Shown in pieces: positions 1 to 6,109 of a stretch of 13,852 nt of DNA (its first letter is position 1; every line of letters begins with the position of its first letter). A program made the position numbers and the translations under genes. The notes under the pieces were generated by a model, which worked only from the letters and a program-made list of their open reading frames with translations, was not told the DNA's origin and did no database searches. The stretch is from DASQPR01 sp035263025 (GTDB lineage Bacteria > Actinomycetota > Actinomycetes > Mycobacteriales > Micromonosporaceae). The stretch is taken from contig DATFRR010000259.1 in assembly GCA_035263025.1 (NCBI GenBank), positions 1 to 13,852 on the forward strand. Reading direction: 5' to 3'.

Positions 1-2
1 CG

Positions 3-398
3 AACCGCATCGACGGCCCGCCGCGCCGCGACATCGTCTGGCCGGAGCCCGAGGGTTCCGTTGAGGTGTGCGCCAATCCGGGCGACGTCGTGTTCTTCGA
101 CCGTCGCCTGTGGCACACCCGGACGAACAACTACTCGGACATCACTCGCAAGGGCATGTTCTTCGCGTACGCCCACCGGTGGCAGTACGGCCGCGACGAG
201 AACGACGAGCTGTTCGGCACCGAGGCGTACCAGTCGTTCACACCCGTCCAGCAGCAGTTGCTCGGCGCACCGCTAGCCGCGCCCGGCGAGGTCAAGGGCG
301 ACCACCAGTGGGGCCATTACCCGGCCACCACGCCGCTCTACGGCCATCTCAAGGAGAACAACCTCCTCGACCCGTTCTACCCGCCGCTGATTCCCTGA
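3..398 (+). CDS. Phytanoyl-CoA dioxygenase (PhyH) family protein, 3' part
   Basis: This is the C-terminal 131 residues of a gene whose 5' end lies outside the window; the frame is open from base 3 to the TGA at 396-398. It resembles the C-terminal half of PhyH-type Fe(II)/2-oxoglutarate oxygenases, which hydroxylate small molecules or lipid-like substrates in the cytoplasm. The supporting segment is GDVVFFDRRLWHTRTNN, where the His of LWH would be the distal iron ligand and a following Arg (HTR or the later TRKG) would bind 2-oxoglutarate. A following FFAYAHRW strand fits the double-stranded beta-helix. The proximal HxD motif would lie upstream and cannot be seen. The C-terminal tail ends in PFYPPLIP. 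Substrate and pathway cannot be told from this fragment. The family call is fairly secure, the function is not. Confidence 0.72.
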   Translation, partial: NRIDGPPRRDIVWPEPEGSVEVCANPGDVVFFDRRLWHTRTNNYSDITRKGMFFAYAHRWQYGRDENDELFGTEAYQSFTPVQQQLLGAPLAAPGEVKGDHQWGHYPATTPLYGHLKENNLLDPFYPPLIP

Positions 399-407
399 CC
401 GACCGTC

Positions 408-424
408 GCCGGCCGCGTGCCGGC
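408..424 (+). terminator. Hairpin after the PhyH-like gene
   Basis: A perfect 6-bp stem GCCGGC (408-413) / GCCGGC (419-424) with a 5-base loop lies 10 bases after the stop codon at 396-398. There is no T-run, as is common for actinobacterial terminators. It lies in the 135-bp gap between two convergent genes (399-533), which otherwise holds only the next hairpin. Confidence 0.35.
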
Positions 425-488
425 ACCGCACGTCGGACACCGGAACCACGGATCGCCACCGGGCGTCGCACGCATCATGCTGCGGCGT

Positions 489-508
489 CCGGTCGGCGTT
501 TCGGCCGG
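489..508 (-). terminator. Hairpin after the DUF5995 gene
   Basis: The arms CCGGTCG (489-495) and CGGCCGG (502-508) pair over seven positions, one of them a G-T wobble, around a 6-base loop. The hairpin lies 25 bases past the minus-strand stop at 534, so it could end that transcript. It has no T-run. Inferred from position and pairing only. Confidence 0.3.
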
Positions 509-533
509 CGTCACACCCTTCCCGGTGGCCCGA

Positions 534-1301
534 TCACGCGCCGGTCACGAGGACGCCGAACCCACGCCGCGCGAGCGTGAGCAGCACCGGCCCCGGCGCG
601 GTGAGGTCGCGCACCCGGGCCGCGCAGCGCGATTCGAGTTCGGCGAGCACACGCGCATATTTCACGTCGCCGTCACGCCGGGCCTGGTCGAGCGCGACGG
701 CGTTGCGCCAGACCTTCTCGCGCGCCTCGGCGAGGAACCGGCGGCTGGCCGCCCGATTCGCCGGCCGCAGCACCCGGTCGAGCAGCGTCACCTTCGACAC
801 GGCACCCAACTCGTCGTCCTCGGCTCCGACCCGGGACTGCAGAACGACGTCGACGCGACGATGGTCGACCTCTCGACGGCGTAGCACGTCCGGATCGTCG
901 AAGTCCGCCGAGCTGATCACCGCGAGCAGCGCCTGCGGCAAGTCGTAGTTGATGTGCGCGTTGATGCCGAACAGCACGTGACGCAGCGGCGGAAGTCCCG
1001 GACGGGTACGCGCCGTGTCGAAGGCCACGCGCCAGGGCCCGGACACGTTGTCGCCGCGGCGATCGGCGTCCAGCGCGTCGACGTACAACTGGGCGAACAC
1101 CACATCCCACCGCTGCACCCAGTCGCTGTCGAGGAATCCGCCACGATCCAACTCGTCCGCGATCGCTTGTGTCGTGCGGAGATATGTCGCGTGGAAGAAC
1201 TGCCTCGCGTCGCCCTCGGCGCGCAGGGTCGCGAGGTCGTTGCTCATCCGGTCGATGACCGCACCGATCGCCGCCGACGTGTGACGGCCGTCATCCGTCA
1301 T
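534..1301 (-). CDS. DUF5995 family protein
   Basis: This 255-residue protein resembles the actinobacterial DUF5995 family, whose function is unknown to me. The family-like signature is FGINAHINYDLP at about residues 111-122, preceded by an FFHATYLRTT segment near residue 35 and PWRVAF near residue 89. The rest is mostly helical and charged, with no signal peptide or membrane helix, so it is probably cytoplasmic. I chose the ATG at 1301 because it overlaps the TGA of the upstream membrane-protein gene (ATGA, 1298-1301), a usual sign of translational coupling. An upstream ATG at 1385 would add 28 basic residues lying inside the neighbour and is unlikely. The overlap suggests the pair is made together and may act together. 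The conserved HxN and Asn/Asp residues could point to an enzyme, but no reaction is claimed. Confidence 0.78.
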   Translation of the reverse strand: MTDDGRHTSAAIGAVIDRMSNDLATLRAEGDARQFFHATYLRTTQAIADELDRGGFLDSDWVQRWDVVFAQLYVDALDADRRGDNVSGPWRVAFDTARTRPGLPPLRHVLFGINAHINYDLPQALLAVISSADFDDPDVLRRREVDHRRVDVVLQSRVGAEDDELGAVSKVTLLDRVLRPANRAASRRFLAEAREKVWRNAVALDQARRDGDVKYARVLAELESRCAARVRDLTAPGPVLLTLARRGFGVLVTGA

Positions 1302-2137
1302 CGCATGAGCTTTCGGCGCTCCATACGCCATGACAGTACGGCGATCGCGACGATGACGACAACGAATCCGACTGCCAACAACCATGTCAACGCTTTACCG
1401 GCATCGAACTCCGCGCTGGCACGGATGCCCGCGATAAACATCAGGGACATCATCACGGCGGCGGTGTGCAACGGGATGCGAACTGTCGTCCACCGGCGGT
1501 CCAGCGGCGCCGCCACGCCGGCAACGCCAAGACACCACACCGCGCCGATGGTACGACAGGTCAGCGGCGTCAGTTGCCACGGCCAGAACCGCATCGCCAT
1601 GGCAGGCGCCAGGTAGAGCACCGCGCCGGTGATGAAAGCGACCGCCCCGAGGATGGTAAGCGTCCAGGTCGCGGCCACCGGCACGAGAACGTCGTCGGCG
1701 ATCGCCGAGACGTCCATCCTCCGGTTGCGCAGCCATCCGCCGAGCACCAGAAACGGGGTGGTGAAATACAGCCCGGCCCAGAGCCAGAACGCGACGTGGC
1801 TGTGAATAAACTTGTTCCAGTGCACGATCGTGGCCACGCCGAGCAGCGTCGCGAACAAGGCGACCGGTAGGAATCCGGCCTTGACGGTGTGCCAACTCGA
1901 CGCGGTGGCGACGCGGATGAAGAAGTACGCACCGCCGAGGTACGCCGACCCGAGCACCATCGCGGTCATCGTCGGCACGATGTGCCAGGCGAACAACCGG
2001 CCGGTATCCGTTGGCCACGGATAGAGCACGGCGAAGGCCACCACAAGAAACCCCACGATCGCGGCGGACAGGCCACGCGTGAACGCCAGCACCCGATCGT
2101 CCGCGGCGGTGGGTGTCTCAAGGTCTCGGACAGTCAT
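1298..2137 (-). CDS. Eight-helix integral membrane protein, unknown function
   Basis: I do not recognise a named family. The 279-residue product has about eight hydrophobic segments, near residues 24-42, 50-74, 86-108, 113-136, 150-175, 184-205, 217-236 and 244-266, with a short polar N-terminus and a basic C-terminal tail (WRMERRKLMR). Helix 3 and helix 4 are joined by a His-rich loop, HWNKFIHSHVAFW, and helix 2 begins AWHIVPTM. These histidines could bind metal or haem, but that is speculation. I chose the ATG at 2137 because a GGAGG lies four bases before it on the minus strand (plus-strand 2142-2146) and the first helix follows normally. A longer reading frame reaching 2446 would run through the divergent TfoX gene. 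The stop overlaps the start of the DUF5995 gene, forming a two-gene operon. Confidence 0.75.
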   Translation of the reverse strand: MTVRDLETPTAADDRVLAFTRGLSAAIVGFLVVAFAVLYPWPTDTGRLFAWHIVPTMTAMVLGSAYLGGAYFFIRVATASSWHTVKAGFLPVALFATLLGVATIVHWNKFIHSHVAFWLWAGLYFTTPFLVLGGWLRNRRMDVSAIADDVLVPVAATWTLTILGAVAFITGAVLYLAPAMAMRFWPWQLTPLTCRTIGAVWCLGVAGVAAPLDRRWTTVRIPLHTAAVMMSLMFIAGIRASAEFDAGKALTWLLAVGFVVVIVAIAVLSWRMERRKLMR

Positions 2138-2141
2138 CAGG

Positions 2142-2146
2142 CCTCC
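2142..2146 (-). promoter_or_regulatory. Ribosome binding site GGAGG for the membrane protein
   Basis: The plus-strand CCTCC reads GGAGG on the minus strand, four bases before the ATG at 2137. It decides the start in favour of the 279-residue product. Confidence 0.6.
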
Positions 2147-2263
2147 AAGCCGGGCCGGGAGCGGCACTTCGACGCACACTCCCATGATCGTCTGCGTGAT
2201 TGCAATCGCGTTGCCGACTCCGTTCGGCGCGAAGTTGTCATCCAGTAGCGCGACGATGATGGC

Positions 2264-2596
2264 GTGGCATACGACGAAGAACTCGCCGGCCGTGTCCGCA
2301 CATTGCTCGGGCGCCGGCAAGGCATCACCGAGAAGCGAATGTTCGGCGGCCTGGCGATGCTGTTGAACGGGAATATGGCGGTCGTCATCCGCGGCAAAGG
2401 CGGCCTGCTCGTCCGCGTGGATCCAGATGAATATGACCAAGTTCAAGTCGAGACTGGCGCGGCGCCAGCGGTGATGCGCGGCCGACCGATGCGCGGATGG
2501 ATCACGGTCGAGTCGATCGGCTGCACGAAGCAGCCCGACTTGAAGAAGTGGGTCGACCGCGGCGTATCGGCCGCGCGCCGCCTGCCCGAGAAGTGA
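2264..2596 (+). CDS. TfoX/Sxy N-terminal domain protein
   Basis: This 110-residue protein consists of a single TfoX N-terminal domain, without the C-terminal helical domain found in the gammaproteobacterial competence regulator Sxy/TfoX. The typical core is KRMFGGLAMLLNG at about residues 24-36, followed by a strand MAVVI, the LLVRVDPDEY segment and the ending WVDRGVSAARRLP. Stand-alone TfoX_N proteins are common in actinobacteria and their role is not established, so a competence function should not be assumed. The GTG at 2264 is the only good start: a TAG in frame at 2246-2248 closes the frame upstream, and no ATG lies in frame between. There is no clear Shine-Dalgarno sequence. The gene diverges from the membrane-protein operon, with 126 bp between the two starts. 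Confidence 0.8.
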   Translation: MAYDEELAGRVRTLLGRRQGITEKRMFGGLAMLLNGNMAVVIRGKGGLLVRVDPDEYDQVQVETGAAPAVMRGRPMRGWITVESIGCTKQPDLKKWVDRGVSAARRLPEK

Positions 2597-2619
2597 CGCG
2601 CGCGAACCGGACCGCGTCA
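2594..2619 (+). terminator. Hairpin starting in the TfoX gene stop codon
   Basis: TGACGCG (2594-2600) pairs with CGCGTCA (2613-2619), a perfect 7-bp stem with a 12-base loop; the left arm begins with the stop codon itself. It may contribute to termination together with the stronger hairpin at 2660-2702. Confidence 0.3.
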
Positions 2620-2659
2620 GGGTGCTGGGTTCGCAACATGGTGGACAGCCTCGCTTCGC

Positions 2660-2702
2660 TGCCGCGTGCCCGGCCCGCCGCCAGGCTCAAGGGCACGCGG
2701 CA
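2660..2702 (+). terminator. Strong 12-bp hairpin between tfoX-like and mgtA-like genes
   Basis: TGCCGCGTGCCC (2660-2671) is perfectly complementary to GGGCACGCGGCA (2691-2702), leaving a 19-base loop that can form a further 3-bp stem. The hairpin lies 64 bases after the TfoX stop and 78 bases before the next ATG. There is no T-run. It is most likely a terminator for the TfoX gene, but it could also be a leader structure of the mannosyltransferase gene if transcription starts upstream of it. Confidence 0.5.
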
Positions 2703-2703
2703 C

Positions 2704-2733
2704 ACATGTCGCTCACAATTCGCCCACATGTCG
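2704..2733 (+). promoter_or_regulatory. Pair of ACATGTCG direct repeats, possible operator
   Basis: ACATGTCG occurs at 2704-2711 and again at 2726-2733, exactly 22 bases apart, about two turns of the DNA helix. Each copy contains the palindrome ACATGT. The second copy also lies in a 6-bp inverted repeat, CCACAT (2724-2729) / ATGTGG (2739-2744). The placement 47-76 bases before a start codon suits a regulator-binding site. No regulator is identified. Confidence 0.3.
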
Positions 2734-2761
2734 TCGCGATGTGGCCAGATTGCATGGGTCC

Positions 2762-2778
2762 GCACCACATCGTGGTGC
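2762..2778 (+). promoter_or_regulatory. Perfect 7-bp inverted repeat abutting the mgtA-like start
   Basis: GCACCAC, three bases, then GTGGTGC: a perfect palindrome ending one base before the ATG at 2780. No Shine-Dalgarno is present in this stretch. A weak -10-like CATCGT (2768-2773) lies six bases before the ATG, so the gene could be leaderless with this palindrome as an operator over the promoter. Otherwise the RNA hairpin would sit against the start codon. Confidence 0.35.
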
Positions 2779-2779
2779 C

Positions 2780-3940
2780 ATGAGGGTTGCGATCGTCACC
2801 GAATCGTTCCCACCCGACGTCAACGGTGTCGCGCACAGCGTGGAACAGATCGCTCGACACCTCGTGGCACGCGGCCATGAGCCGCTCGTGGTTGCGCCGG
2901 AACCATCGCTGGCCACTCAGGCGACCGCCGGGCGGTTCCCATTCCCGGTCGTACGCGTGCCGTCCGTACCGCTGCTGGGTTACCGCGGATTCCGGCTCGG
3001 CGTCGCTAACTCCCATCTCGCCGCGGTGTTCAAGGCGCATCGAACTGACCTCGTGCACTTGGCGAGCCCGTTCGTGCTCGGCGCACGGGGCGTCGCGGCG
3101 GCGCAAGCGCTGAATCTGCCGACCGTCTCCGTCTTCCAGACCGATGTCGCCGGCTACTGCACGCCGTACAAGGCCGAGGTCGCCAAGCGCACGGTCTGGT
3201 GGTGGCTGCGTCGCATTCACAACGCGACCGACCGCACGCTGGCACCATCGACGGCCGCCGCGACTTCGCTCTACGCGCACGGCATCCGGCGCGTGTGGCT
3301 GTGGCGCCGCGGCGTCGACACCGACCGCTTCGATCCGCGACACCGCAGCACGGCGCTCCGCCAAGCGCTCGCGCCCGACGGCGAGGCCATCGTCGGCTAC
3401 GTCGGCCGGCTCGCAGTGGAGAAACAAGTTGAGTTGCTCGCCGACACCGCGCGGCTGCCCGGTGTCCGACTGGTGATCGTCGGCGACGGTCCGGCCGCCG
3501 CCACTGTGCGCCGGGCAGTGCCGGAGGCGCTCTTCCTCGGCCAGCGACGCGGCACCCAACTCGGCAGGATCTATGCCAGCCTCGACGTGTTTGCGCACAC
3601 CGGGGCGTACGAGACGTTTGGTCAGTCGATCCAGGAGGCGATGGCCAGTGGTGTGCCAGTGGTGGCACCCGCGTCCGGCGGGCCGATCGACCTCGTGGCT
3701 CACGACGAGAGCGGATACCTCGTCCCGCCCGGCGACGGTGCGGCGATCGCCCGCGCCGTCCGGGAGCTCACCGCGTCACCCGAGCGCCGCTACGAGTTCG
3801 GCACCACCGCCCGTCGCCGGGTCGCCGGTCAGACCTGGCAGGCGGTTGGCGACGAACTGATCGATCACTACATCGCGGTACGAGACGGTCGCGGCGCCGG
3901 GACCTCGTTGGCGATTCCGGCGGCGACCCCGATCCACTGA
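2780..3940 (+). CDS. mgtA: GT4 alpha-mannosyltransferase, MgtA-like
   Basis: This 386-residue GT-B glycosyltransferase of family GT4 resembles mycobacterial Rv0557 MgtA (formerly called PimB), which transfers mannose from GDP-mannose to glycolipid acceptors in lipomannan-type pathways at the inner face of the membrane. The start, MRVAIVTESFPPDVNGVA, and the segments HLASPFVLGARG, VFQTDVAGY, TLAPSTAA, WRRGVDTDRF and VGYVGRLAVEKQ are all characteristic. The nucleotide-sugar EX7E motif is ETFGQSIQE, near residues 278-286, followed by SGVPVVAPASGGP. The ATG at 2780 gives the conserved N-terminus; a longer start at 2666 would add 38 non-homologous residues and cross the 2660-2702 hairpin. The gene stands alone between terminator-like hairpins and the YCII gene. 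Donor and acceptor are inferred from the family; the symbol is assigned from remembered similarity. Confidence 0.8.
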   Translation: MRVAIVTESFPPDVNGVAHSVEQIARHLVARGHEPLVVAPEPSLATQATAGRFPFPVVRVPSVPLLGYRGFRLGVANSHLAAVFKAHRTDLVHLASPFVLGARGVAAAQALNLPTVSVFQTDVAGYCTPYKAEVAKRTVWWWLRRIHNATDRTLAPSTAAATSLYAHGIRRVWLWRRGVDTDRFDPRHRSTALRQALAPDGEAIVGYVGRLAVEKQVELLADTARLPGVRLVIVGDGPAAATVRRAVPEALFLGQRRGTQLGRIYASLDVFAHTGAYETFGQSIQEAMASGVPVVAPASGGPIDLVAHDESGYLVPPGDGAAIARAVRELTASPERRYEFGTTARRRVAGQTWQAVGDELIDHYIAVRDGRGAGTSLAIPAATPIH

Positions 3941-4024
3941 CCCTGTCGATTCCGCGACCACTCGTTCGTCGTCGATACGGGGATACACCACCCAGCGGCG
4001 CGACATGCCGCAATCGATGCGAGC

Positions 4025-4030
4025 GAGGAG
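4025..4030 (+). promoter_or_regulatory. Ribosome binding site GAGGAG for the YCII-like gene
   Basis: GAGGAG lies six bases before the ATG at 4037. It is one of the few canonical sites in the window and fixes the start. The 96-bp gap after the mannosyltransferase gene shows no strong hairpin, so read-through from that gene is possible. Confidence 0.6.
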
Positions 4031-4036
4031 AACACC

Positions 4037-4345
4037 ATGGCAAAGTTCGTGTACCTCTACACCGGCGGCCAGATGGCCGACACGCCGGAGGACCAAGAGA
4101 AGGCCATGCAGGAGTGGGGTGCGTGGTTCGGCAAGCTCGGCGCGGCCGTGAAGGACATGGGCAACCCGTTCGGCGCGTCCGCGACCGTCAGCGGCAGCGG
4201 CAGCACCGGTCACGGCACGTCGCATGCCGGCGGCTACTCGATCGTGGAGGCCGACTCGCTGGAGGACGCGAAGACGAAGGCGATCGGCTGCCCGGTGCTC
4301 ACCGGTGGCGGAGCGGTCGAGGTCTACGAAGCGATCCCGATGTAG
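4037..4345 (+). CDS. YCII-related domain protein
   Basis: The 102-residue product looks like an actinobacterial YCII-related protein, a small ferredoxin-like alpha/beta fold of the dimeric alpha/beta-barrel type. The opening strand FVYLYTGG, the helix around residues 17-38 (EDQEKAMQEWGAWFGKLG), the AGGYSIVEADSLEDAKTKA segment and the ending AVEVYEAIPM match the expected beta-alpha-beta-beta-alpha-beta order. YCII proteins are often of unknown function; some relatives are DGPF-domain proteins found beside ECF sigma factors, but no such neighbour lies next to this one. The glycine/serine-rich loop around residues 50-65 (SGSGSTGHGTSHAGG) is typical of this subgroup as I recall it. It is probably cytoplasmic and may be transcribed alone or with the mannosyltransferase upstream. 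Confidence 0.75.
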   Translation: MAKFVYLYTGGQMADTPEDQEKAMQEWGAWFGKLGAAVKDMGNPFGASATVSGSGSTGHGTSHAGGYSIVEADSLEDAKTKAIGCPVLTGGGAVEVYEAIPM

Positions 4346-4496
4346 GACCCACGACGACTACGACGACGCCGTGACCGGAGTCGCACCGCGCGGACCACGC
4401 GAGGCGCACCGGTCGCGGCGCGTCGCACGTTTCGTACGCCGGTGATGTGCCGGCCGATTGGATCGACGTTCGAGGTGCGGTCCCGGCTGATCGCCC

Positions 4497-4502
4497 TAGC
4501 AT
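4497..4502 (+). promoter_or_regulatory. -10 box TAGCAT of a probably leaderless transcript
   Basis: TAGCAT ends exactly six bases before the ATG at 4509, which would place the first transcribed base on or next to the start codon. No Shine-Dalgarno is present upstream. This TANNNT-N6-ATG layout is the known pattern for leaderless genes in actinobacteria. No clear -35 box is seen. Confidence 0.55.
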
Positions 4503-4508
4503 GGTCAC

Positions 4509-4898
4509 ATGCCCCAGTTTCGGATCGGTGAGGCTGCCACGCTGCTCGGCGTCAGCGACGACACGGTTCGTCGCTGGGCGGACAGCGGCAAGCTCGCGGC
4601 CGCCCGCGATCCACGGGGTCACCGGTACGTCGAGGGTCGCGATCTCGCCGCGTACCTGCGCGACAACGCACATCTCGACGAGGGCCTGACGACGTCGTCG
4701 GCACGTAATCGCTTCTTGGGTCTGGTCACCGACATCAAGAAGGACACCGTGATGGCACAGGTCGAGATCCAGGCGGGTCCGCATCGCGTCGTGTCGCTGC
4801 TGAGTCGCGAGGCGCTGGACGAACTCGGCCTGGACATCGGGGATCTGGCGATCGCCGTCGTCAAGTCGACGACAGTCATCGTCGAGACGCCCCGCTGA
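4509..4898 (+). CDS. HTH plus Mop/TOBE regulator, probably molybdate-responsive
   Basis: The 129-residue protein joins an N-terminal excisionase/MerR-like helix-turn-helix (residues about 3-50: FRIGEAATLLGVSDDTVRRW, then a wing GHRYVEGRDLAAYL) to a C-terminal Mop/TOBE domain (about 62-129: SARNRFLGLVTDIKKDTVMA, then VSLLSREALDELGLDIGD and VVKSTTVIVE). Mop domains bind molybdate or tungstate at subunit interfaces, so the protein is likely to control genes in response to molybdate, or to store the oxyanion. No modABC transporter or molybdenum-cofactor gene is visible nearby, so its targets are elsewhere. It ends 15 bases from the convergent glycosyltransferase gene. The start is supported by the leaderless -10 box six bases upstream. 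Confidence 0.85.
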   Translation: MPQFRIGEAATLLGVSDDTVRRWADSGKLAAARDPRGHRYVEGRDLAAYLRDNAHLDEGLTTSSARNRFLGLVTDIKKDTVMAQVEIQAGPHRVVSLLSREALDELGLDIGDLAIAVVKSTTVIVETPR

Positions 4899-4913
4899 CG
4901 GCCCAAAACCCGC

Positions 4914-6035
4914 CTACTCCGCGCCGCCGACAATCCCGTCGTAGAGCCCCTCGAGCCGCGCGGTCTGCGTCCGGATGTCGAAATGGTTTGCGACATGCTG
5001 CCGCGCTTGCTGGCCGAGTCGCTCACGCAGCCCCTCGTCGGCCAGCAGGCGCTCGATGTTCGCGGCCAACGCCCACCGGTCACCCTCATCGCACAGCAGG
5101 CCCGTGACACCGGGTACGACGGCCTCCGGGATGCCGCCGTGCAACGTCGCGACGGTGGGCAGACCGAGGCTCGCCGCTTCCAACACCGTGGTCGGGAGAC
5201 CCTCTGCGTCGCCGTCCGGCGCGGTCTTGGAGGGCGCTGCGAAGACGCGTGACTCGGCCAGGTACCCGCGAACCGCTTCGGGCGCCTGCATTCCGACGAA
5301 CGTCGCGTCCAGACCGAGGGCCTCCGCACCCTGCCGCGCGGACGTCTCCAAGGGCCCCGCGCCGACGAAGAGCGCGCTCGGTCGTCGACCCGAGATCATG
5401 CCGAGCGCCGCGATCAGATCGTCGATGCCCTTCTTCGCGACGAACCGCCCGACGAAGATGACGTCCCACTTCTTTGGCGTGTCGTCGCCCGGATCCAGTG
5501 GGATGCGCACACCCGTGTGGTGCACCACCAGCTTCGCCGGATCGGCGCCGAGACTGATCGCGCGGGTACGAATGTCTTCGCTCACCGCAATCACGAGCGA
5601 AGCACGACGGAATGCTCGGCGGAGGTTGCCGCGGTAGCGCGTGCCACGCAGGCCGCGCGCCATGGGTTGTCGCGTGACGTCCCGGCCGTGCAGGGTGATG
5701 ACGAGCGGCAGGCCAAGGCGCGCCACGGACCGGCTGATGAGCCAGCCGTCGCCGCCGAAGTGCGCGTGCACGATATCCGGTGACAGCCGGGCAAGCTCCT
5801 TTCGCACCCGACGCGAGCCGCCGGCGAGTCGCAACCACACGTAGGCCAGCCGGCCGACGTACCCGCCCGGGGCCACCACGACATCCGTGTCCGCGGACAA
5901 CACCGAGGGCACCCTGCGCATCCCGACGTACGTCGGCCGCCAGCGCGTCATGGCGCCACCCTGGTTGCGGATGAACGTCTCGGAGGCAGGCAGCAGCACG
6001 CTGCGCCAGATCACTACCGATCTATTGGCGGACAT
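4914..6035 (-). CDS. GT4 glycosyltransferase, WcaL/AmsK-like
   Basis: This 373-residue GT-B enzyme is of the exopolysaccharide type. Its N-terminus, WRSVLLPASETFIRNQ, is the LPxxSETFI signature of colanic-acid/amylovoran-type transferases (WcaL, AmsK). HAHFGGDGWL near residues 90-99 ends the acceptor domain. In the donor domain, FVGRFVAKKG (about 194-203) and the EX7E motif EGLPTTVLE (about 278-286), followed by SLGLPTVATLHGGIPE, bind the nucleotide sugar. It should act at the cytoplasmic face of the membrane on a lipid-linked or glycan acceptor; the sugar cannot be told. It is the second gene of a minus-strand pair, 74 bp after the GT2 gene. The ATG at 6035 has only a weak upstream G-rich stretch (GCGGGAC), but later ATGs would remove the conserved SETFI segment. 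Confidence 0.82.
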   Translation of the reverse strand: MSANRSVVIWRSVLLPASETFIRNQGGAMTRWRPTYVGMRRVPSVLSADTDVVVAPGGYVGRLAYVWLRLAGGSRRVRKELARLSPDIVHAHFGGDGWLISRSVARLGLPLVITLHGRDVTRQPMARGLRGTRYRGNLRRAFRRASLVIAVSEDIRTRAISLGADPAKLVVHHTGVRIPLDPGDDTPKKWDVIFVGRFVAKKGIDDLIAALGMISGRRPSALFVGAGPLETSARQGAEALGLDATFVGMQAPEAVRGYLAESRVFAAPSKTAPDGDAEGLPTTVLEAASLGLPTVATLHGGIPEAVVPGVTGLLCDEGDRWALAANIERLLADEGLRERLGQQARQHVANHFDIRTQTARLEGLYDGIVGGAE

Positions 6036-6109
6036 CGTCCCGCGCCACGCTCAGCACGTCGGCAGTGTATGGCCCGGCGCTCCAGGGCCGCCGGAGTGCG
6101 GCCAGTCGA

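Noticed and set aside
417..1616. Plus-strand frames opposite the DUF5995 and membrane-protein genes
   Set aside because: The translations lack domain or membrane features, whereas the minus strand gives a family signature, eight helices, a ribosome site and an ATGA overlap.
2264..2596. Calling the TfoX-domain gene a competence regulator
   Set aside because: Only the N-terminal domain is present and no competence genes are in the window, so the functional name would be unsupported.
2666..2779. Upstream start for the mannosyltransferase at 2666
   Set aside because: The added residues are not part of the conserved family N-terminus and lie within the strong hairpin and repeats.
2687..3703. A 338-codon minus-strand frame opposite the mannosyltransferase gene
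   Set aside because: No recognisable motif, while the plus strand encodes a complete GT4 enzyme. Shadow of codon bias.
4351..4368. ACGACGACT/ACGACGACG repeat after the YCII stop
   Set aside because: It is a simple triplet run common in GC-rich DNA, too short and imperfect to count with the three stop-codon repeats.
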